Shown: positions 1 through 10,122 of the stretch, piece after piece
Layout of the letters: every line of letters starts with the position of its first letter
Numbering within the stretch: the stretch's first letter is position 1
NCBI GenBank assembly: GCA_018296165.2
Contig: JACKQL020000050.1
Span: 327,639-391,638, forward strand
Direction of reading: 5' to 3'
DNA from: Termitomyces sp. T153
Lineage: Eukaryota; Basidiomycota; Agaricomycetes; Agaricales; Lyophyllaceae
Length of the DNA: 64,000 nt
The notes under the pieces: model-generated
What the model saw: only the letters and a program-made list of their open reading frames with translations
The model's database searches: none
Told to the model about the DNA's origin: nothing
Translations under genes and position numbers: made by a program

Positions 1-80
1 AGACAATATGGAACAAGAGTAGATTCGAGTGGAGGTACGAAACGATAACGAGAACGATAACAAAAAGGGGACGAGACAAG

Positions 81-137
81 ACCGGGAGACTGAGATAAGA
101 CCGGGAGACTGAGATAAGACCGGGAAACTGAGAGTAA
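81..137. repeat. 19-bp tandem repeat, three units
   Basis: The unit ACCGGGAGACTGAGATAAG starts at 81, 100 and 119, the third copy being imperfect. It lies in the part of the LTR that would be downstream of the TATA box. The homologous LTR at 9.6 kb instead has a run of TCTTGTCTCTG-like units, so this part of the LTR expands and contracts by short repeats. Confidence 0.85.
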
Positions 138-319
138 GGAGAAAGAGACACGAAAACGAACACGAAACACAAAAAGGAAGCAATCAGACCATAGGTAACG
201 TTAAGCAATATCAAGACTGGAGTACGAAGAGCTACTCGATGACTTATATACTGACTACCGGAGGACTTCGGGGTACGTCGGCTGTGGCGGCGGGGCTTGG
301 CGGGGCTTGACGGAGTGGG

Positions 320-434
320 CGGGTGTCGGTTGTGATCGAAGATCGTGCCGCGCTGATACGTTGATGGGATCGCGGGCGGGTGTCGGTTGTGATCGAAGAT
401 CGTGCCGCGCTGATACGTTGATGGGATCGCGGGT
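320..434. repeat. 57-bp tandem duplication inside the LTR
   Basis: Two identical head-to-tail copies of a 57-bp unit that starts GGGTGTCGGTTGTGATCGAA, at 321 and 378. The unit lies upstream of the TATA region in LTR orientation. The identity of the two copies suggests a recent duplication, or a repeat retained because this LTR copy is young. Confidence 0.85.
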
Positions 435-739
435 TGTTCCGAGGTTGTCGTGATATTCCGGAATAGGTCGGAGGAAGCAGGGTGTTGAGTTAATGATGGG
501 TGGGCAAAGATCAGGAATAGCGGGGGTGGTTCTCGGGGTTTGGGAAGCCCAGGGTAAGTGTCAGTGGCTGCGGGGCAGGCACCGAAGTTGGCCAGGGGGC
601 CGTCGGAGTTAGCCGGGGAGGTGTCGGAGTTAGCCAAGGTAGGCGTGGGCATGGGCGGAAGTTCGGCGGAGCGTTGGGGGTCCTTTTGGGGGTTCGGGGG
701 TTTGATGGACGATGTGCGGGGTTTTGGGGAACGGGTCGT

Positions 740-839
740 NNNNNNNNNNNNNNNNNNNNNNNNNNNNNNNNNNNNNNNNNNNNNNNNNNNNNNNNNNNNN
801 NNNNNNNNNNNNNNNNNNNNNNNNNNNNNNNNNNNNNNN
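740..839. other. assembly gap (100 N)
   Basis: Exactly 100 N bases, the usual placeholder for a gap of unknown size. It separates a CpG-rich LTR fragment from CpG-poor decayed sequence, so the two sides may not be adjacent in the genome. Translations that run through it are not meaningful. Confidence 0.98.
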
Positions 840-2342
840 ACAGTGATGTTGAGCAAATAAAGTTGTTGCTGCATGGCAAGGTCAACAGCATCACAATGTT
901 GTTGGAGATCAGCACAAGGCAGGAGGGCCCCATTGTCAGCAAGCTGGATGGCTTTGAGGATGGTGTCAACCTGGCTGAGAAGCAAGAGCACAGCCTCACT
1001 CCCAGGTTTGAGGTTGGCTGGAGAAGGATCAGGAGAGAAGGAAAAAAAAGGAAACAGATAAAAGACTGACCAAAGACAGGAAGAACCTTGATTTTTTTTG
1101 GTTTGGGCTTGCCGACTGGGTCGGTCTGGGTTAAAAAGAGAGAAAGCATGCCAAAATGATGAGCGAGTAAATTGAGTTTAAGGGCTGGACTTACGTTAGC
1201 TTGGTGCTTGCCAGAACAAATAGATGATGGACCTAGCATGTCAATGTCCTGATCCTGAGTTCAACATTTCAGCTAGAAGGGCAGGATGTCAGCCAGAGGA
1301 AGGGATTGAAGGGAATGCATACCTCCTCAGCTTCCCGTCGACGCTGAACCTCTCATCAATTTTTCTCAATTTAAAGAATAGCATTGGCAAAAGTAAGGAA
1401 ACCCTGGATGTCAATGGAGTTGTTAGTGGCACTATGATTAATTACTGAAAGGGTGGCAGTCAGAGAGTCAAAAAGGCTCTTTTGCTCAGCAATGCATGGG
1501 AAATCTGCCTGGTCAGCAAAGTGCTGAGGCAAAGAGAAGATGGGTGAAGAAGATCAAAGAAGGGAAAGAGAGACTGAAAGGAGAACTCACCAGCTGCATG
1601 GTGCCAAGATATCAGGCACAGTCAGCCTGAGTTTCAGGGATACCAGCCACAACCCCACAGAAGCCAGTGACAGCCTGGGCAAACAGGGGAAGTTGGAGGA
1701 CTGCTAGGATGACTTGATGCATGTTATGCTTGACAGAGCGCTGGAGAAGAGCAAAGCTGTTGGGCAAGTTCAGGCCAGAACTTGGACAAGCAGTCAAAGG
1801 AGCACAAGGAAGCCTGGCAGTGGGGCCAGTAGGAGTTCTATAAGGAATGGTGGGAGTGGAAAAGTTCAGATGACATGGCTCAAGGAAAAGGGGGTCATGG
1901 CAAGCATGTCCTTATCGGACAGCAGAAGTGATTAAGAAAAAGAAAAATAATTTTCATAGAAAAATGAAAGAACTATGGGCTTTTGTAATTGAAAATTGGG
2001 TGATTGAGTGCACACAGTCTTCAAGACACAAAGACCTGACTGAGGGCAGTCAGTAAAATGGTGTGGGAGAGGTGATATGCCTGTCTTGTACATAAGACAG
2101 GTAGAATATACTAATAAGATAAGAAATACCAGTTAACAAGCTGAAAACTGTAAGCTTGGGTAATGTTGAAAACTGTAGACATGAAAAACTTACCTAGTAT
2201 GAAAAGAAAATCACCAAAGATCCCAAAGAGCATACATTGAATGATGCCAGCAGAAGCTCTGATGTTAAATCAAGGCTGATCATGCATTTTGATAGGTGAT
2301 ACATTCCACATCAGTATGTGACCCTGCCAAGCTTTAGGACTC
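840..2342 (-). other. decayed transposon-derived sequence
   Basis: CpG-poor sequence with short broken reading frames on both strands. The minus strand at about 840-1000 reads as a continuous helical-looking stretch (DTILKAIQLADNGALL, then DLQQHCDAVDLAMQQQLYLL) that could be part of a retrotransposon Gag or coiled-coil segment, but I cannot assign it to a family. The rest up to the repeat at 2343 shows no recognisable domain. Base composition and position make it part of the transposon block. Confidence 0.5.
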
Positions 2343-3086
2343 CTTAATTCATGACTGGTTATGAAGGATGAATGTGATTTTGTTGGCCAGTGAGAAAGAA
2401 GTGAATGAAGTGAGAAAAGGCTTGAGTTGCAGTGTGATGTTGTGGAAAACAAATGTAATGATTTCTTGAGTCCTGAGATAGTTCTTGAGCTTTGGTTTTA
2501 CCTCCCAAGAGCAAGAGGGGCAGAAAGTCAAGCTAACTATGAGGAACTAGTGAGTAGGTAAAAAAAATAAGTAGAATGTAATGAAATGACATAGGGATGG
2601 TGGGAGAGATAAAAATGCATGATGTAATGAGTATTTGATGGGCAGCACTGTGAGTGCAGTGTACAGCTTGTAAGTACAATGTAAAAAAGGCTTACCTGCA
2701 AGCACAATGTGAGACAACAAAGTTCTCATCTTTGTGCCCACAGATATTTAAGGTAAAGGAAACAATTGGACAAAGGAAACTGTGGCTAGTGGCCTAGGGT
2801 TGAGTGTGCTAAATGTGATGAGTGAAAAGGGGTGATCTCATTTTTGGCCCAAATCAACCCTGGGCAACTCCCCATCAACACTTGCCAAAATCATTAATTC
2901 ACAACTGGTTATGAAGAATGAATGGGCTTTTGTCAGCCAGTGAGAAAGAAGTGGATGAAGTGAGAAAAGGCTTAAGTTGCAGTGTGACATTGCAGGAAAG
3001 AAATGTAATGATTTCTAGAGTCTTGAGACAGTTCTTGAGCTTTGGTTTTACCTCCTGAGAGTGAGAGGGGCTGAAAGTCAAGCCAG
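2343..3086 (-). repeat. B2-A2-B1 block of split direct repeats
   Basis: B2 (about 2343-2535) and B1 (about 2892-3086) share long stretches, for example GTGAGAAAAGGCTTGAGTTG in one against GTGAGAAAAGGCTTAAGTTG in the other, followed by TTCTTGAGCTTTGGTTTTAC in both. Between them lies A2 (about 2600-2890), which is repeated at 6786-7088. Edges are by eye and may move by 10-20 bases. Confidence 0.85.
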
Positions 3087-3187
3087 AGCTGTGAAGTTCC
3101 AAAGAGCCAGAGGTTTGAAAGGGGCTATGTGAGGATGGGCCATGTAAAGGAGTGAGGAGAGATGCAGAATCCTTATGGGGTTTTTTT

Positions 3188-4060
3188 CCATGTAGAGTTT
3201 GTATGCATTGCTGCACCACCAACCAAGGAGCTAAATCTTGTAGTTGGAGTATCCAGCAGCAGCAGAGGTGGCACTGCATCTGAAGCTGTGGCCTGCATAG
3301 GGTGCTGGGTCAATCCTCATGAGCATGAGTGCTTTATGGATCTCTTGGACAAAGTGAGTGTATGACAAAGCTCTTCTGTTCAACTGCTTAAACAGGGGCA
3401 TGCTGCCTTTGTGCAGGAGCTTAGAGAACAGGGCCTTGAGTGCTGTGATAGAGCAAGTGGGATATCTGGGTGCTGCTGCTGCTGTGATTGTGACTACCTT
3501 TCTAAATGGGTTGGTTTTGGAAGTGGGGAGGGTGAGCTGGACATGTGTGGCAGACTCAAAATCAGGAAGGAATTGAACTGTGCTATGGGAGAGATTAAGG
3601 TTTGCATTGAACTTCCTGCCCTTCCTGATGGTGAATTCCATAAGGCAACATGCTGCATAAATGGTTGTGTATCCTAGTACAATGCATAGGCAAAGCTGGG
3701 TGAGGAGGGCAGTGAGAACTGGGAGGGTGATGGGGTGTACTGGCTGGTAGTTACATTTGCCATGGAAATATTTGATGCTCCTGAGCAATCATTGTACCAA
3801 GGGGGACTCAAGCATGATGAAAGGCAAGTCTGCATTGGTGTGGAGGGAGTGTACCAAGGCCAGGTATGCTTTGATGGTCTTGGGTTGAATCTAGAGGCTG
3901 AGGCTTGCAATCCAAGACAGAACTGCTGGTTGCAATATGGGGAGGAGTGAGCTGTCAGGATTGTAGAGTCTATTAAGTTGAATATATAGAATAAATTGTC
4001 TTTGGCCTGTTGAGTACATCTGTCTCATGCTGGAGGCAAGGCCATGCCATAAGTAGAAAG
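3188..4060 (-). pseudogene. tyrosine recombinase of the Ngaro-like element
   Basis: The N-terminal core-binding part is visible on the minus strand at about 3.95-4.06 kb (LASSMRQMYSTGQRQFI, a helical start typical of DIRS-order recombinases). The catalytic part at 3231-3788 contains PITLPVLTALLTQL and AGHSFRCSATSAAAGYSNYK, which carries the H-x-x-R motif of tyrosine recombinases. Just past it an in-frame TAG replaces the glutamine codon expected in YKIQLLG. After the stop the frame continues with LLGWWCSNAYKLYM, which holds the candidate catalytic tyrosine. Other frameshifts lie between the two halves. Function by family: cut-and-join integration of circular DNA copies. This copy cannot make a full enzyme. 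Confidence 0.8.
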
Positions 4061-4207
4061 CAATGGTCTTGGGGTGATGCCAGTTTTGCTTGTACCACCA
4101 AGCCAGAGGTGCTTCAAAATGGGTTTCTATTGGAGCCAGAGTGCAATTGCAAATATGCAAAACAAGAAGCAGCTTCAGCAATCAAATTTTTAGTAGAAGA
4201 GAGCCAT

Positions 4208-5590
4208 TCAGAGGAAGAAAAAAAAGTCAAGATGGCAGGCCAAGGCTATCATGTGCTTTAGGTGCTTCATTGTTGGAGGTGAGTGTATTGTTTTGTTGTG
4301 TATCACATTGAAAATGGCCTTGTTGTCCATGTGAAAAATGACATGGCAATCCTTGAGTGATGAGCTCCAGCATAAAATTACATAAACAACAGCTAGCATT
4401 TCTTGAGTAATGAGCCCTAGCATAAGATTGCATGAACAATAGCAAGCATTTCTTTTACTTGGATGTGAGCCCAGTGGAGGTGCTGAGGGCAGTGTGCCAA
4501 GAACCACTCTGTGCTGCAGTGTCCTTTTATCCCCTTTGTGCTGCTGGCATTGGTGAAAATATTAATCTGCAGCCGGGAGGGCAAGATGAGGCACATGCCA
4601 TTCCATTCTGGAATGATTGTGCTCCACCAAGTTATGTAATTGTGAGCAGCTCAGGTAATGTGGTGCACTGCAAAGTGGGTGGATAGAAATGTAGCTGCAA
4701 AGTTGTACAGTCTACAAAGGAAAGCCCAAGACAAAGGTATCACCTGAGACATGAAGTGCAGGAAGCCTGTGAGTTCCTTGAGTTCATGACAAGTGTACCA
4801 TTTGTGTGAGCTCCATGCCACTGTGAGGTCCTGGAGGTGACTGAGTTTTATGGGTGGCAGGCAGACCTCCATAGCAATGGAGTCCAGCTCCAATTCAAAG
4901 AACTTGATTGTCTTGTCAGGACTGACAATTTTGGAGGGCTGGAATGTGAGGGCCAAGATGACTTCTAGGGCCCATGCTAAGGAGCTCTCAACCAGCAACA
5001 GGCAAGCATGTGGGTGGAAGATGCCAAGGAAATTGTTGAGGTAGTGGCAGATCCTTGCAGGGATGTTGCACTGGAGGATCCAGTGCAATGCCTTAGCAAA
5101 GAGATTGAACATGTATAGTGCTGAGCAAGTGCCAAATGCAAGCATGAGGTTATAGTAGTACTCACCCATCCATTTGAAACCTAGCAATGGCCAATTGTGC
5201 TGGCAAACTGGGATCCGGCAAAATGCAGCCTCAAGATTGAGCTTTAAATTCTAGGAGCCTGGCCCAGATGCTACAAAATTAGTTATTGCACAATCAATCA
5301 TGTCATATATAATTGAGGCCTTGGAGTCTGAGATCCCATCATTCATGGAGCTCCCCTCTGGCCAAGAGAGATGGTGGATGCAGCATACCTTGTTGGAATA
5401 TTTGTAGGTGACTGCCCTGACAAGCAAAACATGAAAGCCAGGAAGTAGGGACAACATGAATGGCCCATGTACTTGCCCTTTTTTGACTTGTGAGGCAAAG
5501 TTGTTAGACAGAGTTTTGATTGTGGAATGGTCTGATAATGCAGACTTAAGGTTGATGCAGTTGTAGCTTACTGAGCAATTCCCCAAGAAG
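4208..5590 (-). pseudogene. reverse transcriptase-RNase H of the Ngaro-like element
   Basis: The minus strand at 5251-5590 gives the RT fingers (HHLSWPEGSSMNDGISD). At 4651-5220 it gives WPLLGFKWMGEYYYNLMLAF, then FAKALHWILQCNIPARICHY and LNNF in place of the catalytic LDDF. The RT thumb and connection follow (FQPSKIVSPDKTIKFFELEL). At 4208-4507 an RNase H-like segment reads MDNKAIFNVIHNKTIHSPP, matching the DNEA-type motif of DIRS-order RNase H. Frames change between blocks. Both catalytic aspartates of the YLDD box are asparagine, so the enzyme would be inactive even if the frame were open. Confidence 0.82.
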
Positions 5591-5612
5591 CCAATATTGA
5601 TGCCAACATGTA

Positions 5613-6765
5613 TTATTCAAGATAATGTATGTATGAGGGTAGGGTCTGGATAGTCACATAAGTAATGAATCCAAGCCTTCTTATTGAGTGACAAAGAGAC
5701 ATGTGAGAGGTTGGAGGAGTGTGGCAATGGCACATTTGTACAAGGGGCTGTGTTGGGGTGAGGAGGGGGGTGAGAGAGGGACAGATCAAAAGGAGCCAGA
5801 GCAAGGAAACCAGTTGACAAGGATAAAGTGCCCAAAGGCAGGCCCAGGTGAGATGCATGAGGCAATGGCTCATCCAGCCTCCAACCTGATCCTTGTGCTG
5901 GTGTTTACTATGATCTGCCTTGCCACATGTGGTGCATATGTGGGGTCCAGCCCCAAGGGCAAAAGGTGCTGGGGCATCATTCCTTGTTGAATTTCCTGCA
6001 GCTATTATTGGGGCCTTATGGTGTGTGTAAATATGCTTGGAGAGAAGGTTATTGTCCCTCTTCCTCCACTGAGAGAAATCACCTGCCACCATCTCTGCTT
6101 GCCTGCAATTGAAGAACACTGTGTGGTAGTTGTATACCACTGACTACTTGTACTCTGCAACCAGTTTCACAAGGTGTGCTGTGTCCAGAAAAAAATGTTG
6201 GTAGTAGCCATATTGTTGACATGAAATGCCAGGATGTCAAAGTATGCTTGCAGAGGAATGATGATGAAGGTGTCTTGTACTCCTTAGCTGAGCAGTTGCT
6301 TACCTCAAACTGGTTTGTTGTGCCATTGAACATATATGCTGTTTCCTTATCTTGGTTTGTGGGGTGAAGTTTGTAGAGGTCCATGGCCTTAAATTTGTGT
6401 GAGATGATAGCTGCAATGACTGCTATGTCAACATTGAGGAATTGGGTGCAAAGGGATAGGGATGCAGCAAAAGACACACTGTTGATTCCTGGGTTCAGGA
6501 TCAGGGGCACAAAAGTGCCCCCTGCTACTGGGGTTACTAGTACAGGTGCTGGGGTAGTGGTAGGAGGGTTGGCTGTCATGGCTGGAGTGTTGAGCCTAGC
6601 CAGGATGTTCTGCATCACTGTGCAAAGTTCCATGTAGGAATCACAAAGTGTGCTGATTTTCTTAGTGATTGGTGTGTTGGCAGAAGTCATGATAGTTTCT
6701 GTAGGGCTTGGTGAAGACCTAGTGAATGCATCTGGGGCTTGTAGTGACTGTGGAAGCATGTGCAA
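5613..6765 (-). pseudogene. Gag-like protein of the Ngaro-like element
   Basis: The minus-strand frame at 6079-6765 contains LNVDIAVIAAIISHKFKAMD followed by LYKLHPTNQDKE, a segment seen in the first protein of DIRS-order elements of mushroom fungi. The second part at 5613-6140 has a basic and cysteine-containing tail (HICTTCGKADHSKHQHKDQ) resembling a zinc-knuckle remnant. The two parts are in different frames, and the LWLLPTFF stretch marks the break. Position upstream of the RT and next to repeat A1 fits the usual gag-pol-YR order. Confidence 0.7.
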
Positions 6766-6785
6766 TCAAGTGTGTGTGTGCAGAT

Positions 6786-7088
6786 TGAGATCAGATAACA
6801 ATGTATGATATAATGAGTATCTGACAGGTAGCACTGTGAGTGCAATGTGAGATGGCTTGTAAGTACAATGTAAAAAAGGCTTACCTGCAACCACAGTGTG
6901 AGACAACAAAGTTCTCATCTCTGCACCTGCAGATATATAATGTGAAGAAAACAATGAGAGATATGTGGACAAAGGAAACTGTAGCCAGTGGCCTAGGGTT
7001 GAGTATGCTAAATGTGATGAGTGAAAAGGGGTGATCTCATCTTTGGCCCAAATTAACCTTGGACAACCCCCCATCAACACTTGCACAA
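6786..7088 (-). repeat. A1 repeat of the Ngaro-like element
   Basis: Direct copy of A2 (2600-2890). Both contain TAAGTACAATGTAAAAAAGG and GTGGCCTAGGG-like or GTGGCCTAGGGTTGAGT blocks, and both end at CCATCAACACTTGC. Same orientation, about 4.2 kb apart, flanking the coding region on the side where the minus-strand Gag begins. Confidence 0.85.
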
Positions 7089-8560
7089 ATTAGCATCATG
7101 GTCTGTGAAGGGCCCAGGGTAGAATGCCAAGCTGAGTTTAAACATTTGTCACACTAATTTGTCCCTCTGTTGTTCAAAGCTTGCTTTCCCCCTCTTGTAT
7201 GCATTATAGATGTTTAGATTAAGCCAGATCAATAGATATTAGCACTTACATGACAACTTTGAGAAAACTAGACCTATAATGTGCTGACAATACACAAATG
7301 AAAGTAGATGAAATAGTAAAATTTGGCCATTCTCACAAGTTTGACTTTTGCTACTTTTTTTGGTTTCACATACATAGGATCTGAGTTAAGGGATCTATGT
7401 ATAATATGTGTGGCATTGCTGAAGATAATCCACAAAAGAATTGGAGGAGAGTTGCAGACAAGTATGTGGCCTTTACCTGTGCTGTTTCATATTTAGGTCA
7501 CATTGTATTGTTTGTCTCAATGCAGAACAAAAACAGTGACATTCAAAGACTCCAGATGAATGGCAGTGATGTGGTATGGTCCATATTGCAGCATGAACTT
7601 GGTCACCCAACACTTCCATTTTTATCTGTACTGCCAATGATCATCCCTAGTAGACATGAGCACTTGCTCACTGATCTCAGAGGGAAAATCATCCAACCTG
7701 GACTTGTTCATCTGGGTGGCCTGCTGAATTTCTGCTTGAACCAAATTTACCTGAGTGGTTGCTATATCCAACTGGAGCTGTTCAATGATATCCCTGGCCA
7801 TAGCCTCTTCTGACTCAATGGGGGGACCTGGTAGGATCAATAGAGGCACTCTATGAGGCAAATGGCCCATTTGTAATTGGAACAGCAAGAATCCAGTTGA
7901 TTTAGTCACTGTATTCATAATGTTGAATTGTATGCCAGGCAGGGCATGCAGCCAGCCATGCTGATTGTGGTCAATGTGGAAACACCATGCCTGATTAATG
8001 TCTTATTTGAATGTTTGCTGACTCCATCAGTCTGAAGGTGATGGGCTGTAGACATTATTACATCAATGCTAGTCAGAGACATCAAATACTTCCAGAATAT
8101 GAAAACAAAGAGCTTGTCATGGTCACAAATAACATCAGAAAATAGGCTATTTTTGTGATACCAATCCTCAGAAAAGAGATTGGCCAATCCCACTGCAGTC
8201 AAGTTTGTATGAGTGAGCACAATCTGGATGCCCAAGTAGAGTCTACTGGTGATGGACAAGATATAGCCAAAACTGTCATCATCTGGCAATAGTCCAATGT
8301 AATCCATTGCAACCAAGGTTGCCTCTAGAGTCAGGGACAGGCAGTGGATGGAAAGAACCCATTAGCTTTGCTGTAGATGCCTTAAACTTCTGGAAATTGT
8401 GACATGCTGGAATGTATACAAATTCCAGGTCACAGTGCATCTTTGGCCAATAGTACAACTGGTGTAAAGCTTCATAAGCCTTGTGAAACCTAAAGTGGCC
8501 CAGAGAGTCATGAACCAAATGGAATATCTTCTTCTGTACAGATCCTGATTGAGGAATCAT
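7089..8560 (-). pseudogene. gypsy (Ty3) integrase and pol C-terminus fragment
   Basis: The minus strand at 8279-8560 reads IFHLVHDSLGHFRFHKAYEA and YYWPKMHCDLEF, followed by a C-x2-C-like pair: the H-H-C-C zinc domain of Ty3 integrase, with the first C now mutated in context (ACHNFQKFK). The catalytic core at 7915-8316 reads MDYIGLLPDDDSFGYILSIT and includes HHLQTDGVSKHSNK. At 7620-7918 the C-terminal part reads MNTVTKSTGFLLFQLQMG, with a TMW-like tail after a stop. Frames shift several times. It ends where the Ngaro-like repeat A1 begins. No LTR of its own can be seen. Confidence 0.8.
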
Positions 8561-9041
8561 CAGTCATGAACTTATGAACCACAACCCATTGTGGCAAAAC
8601 AGAATAACATGCCCTGAGCTGCCCAGCTGACCCTGTCATTGTAATGCATCATACTGTGTAATTACAGTAAAAATGTAATGCATTATCCTCTGTAACCAAA
8701 ATTCAGTACTGCATGGAAGTAATGCAACACTGTTACTGTGACATTAATGCATCAGTGATGCATTAGGAACAAAAAAAATGCATTATGATAGGATTGAATC
8801 AACAGCATTGTGCATGAAAATCTACAGTAAATAGCACTAATGACCATTAAACCAAACAACCATAGCAAAAGATGTAAGATGGATTGTATTAGCTTAGGGG
8901 AGCAAACTCCCCTTCAATAGATATCCTTGTCTGAAGCCTTAACTAAACTCTAACTACCCTGGCCATCAAATATTATATCAGCCAATTTTTTGGCTGGCTA
9001 CAAAATCAACTACTCCTTGTCTTTTATTACCATGTTGGTGC
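8561..9041. other. AT-rich spacer with repeated AATGCAT motifs
   Basis: No coding potential. Between 8640 and 8790 the motif AATGCAT or its reverse complement ATGCATT occurs at least five times, giving several short palindromes such as TAATGCATTA-like sites. A 7-bp hairpin CAGCCAA-TTTT-TTGGCTG lies near 8980. This could be the remnant of a small non-autonomous element, but no ends or target duplications are clear. Confidence 0.45.
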
Positions 9042-9786
9042 TGTCATGACCCACTCCCTGGACCCCCGACATTGTTCCCAGCCCACTTGCTTCTCCGGAG
9101 TCCTTCCCCCAATGCCTTGTCAAAAACCCCAACCATTGAACACCCTCTGTGGCCACCCTGGGCAACTCTGATGCTTCTCCAGCAAACCCTGATGGCTTCC
9201 TGGCTAACTCCAATGACCTTCTCCACAGCTGTCAATGCTTCCCTTGACTCCCCTGAGCTCCTGGAACCCTTCCCCACTGTTTCTGACCCTGTTGTACATC
9301 TCTGGCTCACCACCCTGACTCACCTGACCTTCTTCAGAGCGTCACAACAACACTGGAGCAACCCACATCCCCAACTGATCACATCAGAGCATTGCTGCAG
9401 CCTGCCTCTCAATTACAACTGACACCCATTGACTCTGCATGGCTCTGTCAAGCCCTGCCACCACACCCACTGCCCCCCAGAGCTCTCCAGTAGTCAGTAT
9501 ATAATCCATAGAGTAGCACCTCATACTCTAGTCTTGATATTGCATTAACTGGTTTCTTGTATCTTGTGTTTCTATCTGTCTCTGTTTCTAACCTTAGTCT
9601 TTTTTCTCAGTCTCATCTTGTCTTGTCTCTGTCTTGTCTCTATTGTCTCTATTTCCTTTGTATCCCTAAGTTCTTTTCAACTCCAACATCAGTACAAACT
9701 CTGCACATGCGCTATAACTCCCAAACATTTTTATGACAACTCCAGACCTCACTCCTCACTCGGCCCCAGAACCCATTGAGTCTTAA
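9042..9786 (+). repeat. gypsy-1 5' LTR
   Basis: The LTR starts at TGTCATGACCC, the same start as the fragment at 28584. It contains a TATA box region GTCAGTATATAATCC at about 9496. It ends just before a TGG-initiated primer-binding site at 9788. It matches the minus strand of bases 1-739. The 3' edge (9780-9787) is uncertain by a few bases because the terminal CA is mutated. Confidence 0.75.
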
Positions 9787-9787
9787 T

Positions 9788-9805
9788 TGGTGCCCCATCA
9801 AACTC
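9788..9805 (+). other. candidate primer-binding site of gypsy-1
   Basis: TGGTGCCCCATCAAACTC directly follows the LTR. Gypsy primer-binding sites begin with TGG, complementary to the CCA end of a tRNA. The tRNA itself cannot be named from this sequence alone. Confidence 0.55.
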
Positions 9806-10122
9806 TGGCTCCACCTCCATCACTTGCAAAGCCTCTGCTTGCCTCACAATCTATTTGCATGCCTACAAACTTATTCCTAATGCCCACCCAAGCCCAACAC
9901 CTAATATACTTGGTCTTAAACCTCCCTGGACCACTCTGGACTTGCTTGGACTGCTCCTATTAGCTTCTTCTTGCAAGTCACTCCACTCCATGCTAACTCC
10001 AGAGTGCTAAGTTATAAGTGCAGGGCATCACAACTGCCTAGTAAGGACTCACCAGTGTAGCTGAGTTCCTGTAGTCAGTGGAACCTGACATAATATCAAG
10101 ACTCCCCCTTAACCCATTCTCA
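9806..10122 (+). other. untranslated leader of gypsy-1
   Basis: About 300 bases between the primer-binding site and the first plausible Gag start. Pyrimidine-rich, with no open frame and no recognisable element. Treated as the 5' leader of the retrotransposon RNA. Confidence 0.5.

Larger units (their letters stand above)
1..739 (-). repeat. gypsy-family LTR fragment, CpG-rich copy
   Basis: Read on the minus strand this matches the LTR at 9042-9786. Both carry a GTCAGTATATAA TATA-box region (minus strand near 248) followed by a stretch ending CTTGATATTG. Near the gap the fragment still has a GACCCGTTCCCC block like the 5' end of the other LTR (GACCCACTCCC). Unlike the rest of the left block it is full of CpG, so it is a younger or less mutated copy. 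The window start cuts one end and the N gap cuts the other, so the element it belongs to is not visible. It contains two short tandem arrays, listed separately. Confidence 0.75.
2343..7088 (-). mobile_element. Ngaro/PAT-type tyrosine-recombinase retrotransposon (decayed)
   Basis: Read on the minus strand the order is repeat A1 (7088-6786), Gag, reverse transcriptase, RNase H, tyrosine recombinase, then repeats B1 (3086-2892), A2 (2890-2600) and B2 (2535-2343). All repeats are in the same orientation. An A1-body-B1-A2-B2 layout is the split-direct-repeat structure known for Ngaro and PAT elements, which integrate with a tyrosine recombinase instead of a DDE integrase. The RT and recombinase are of the DIRS order. 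Every coding region has stops or frameshifts, so the copy is dead. At its outer side it abuts gypsy integrase sequence, so it may be nested in that element. Confidence 0.85.

Noticed and set aside
81..434. Short tandem repeats that could suggest a CRISPR array
   Set aside because: Units are directly adjacent without unique spacers, lie inside a retrotransposon LTR, and the genome is eukaryotic.
511..1239. Long minus-strand reading frame of 242 codons
   Set aside because: It runs through the 100-N gap and joins LTR sequence to unrelated filler, so it is not a gene.
7397..7813. Plus-strand frame of 138 codons
   Set aside because: It lies opposite the gypsy pol C-terminus, which has recognisable motifs on the minus strand. 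The plus frame has none.
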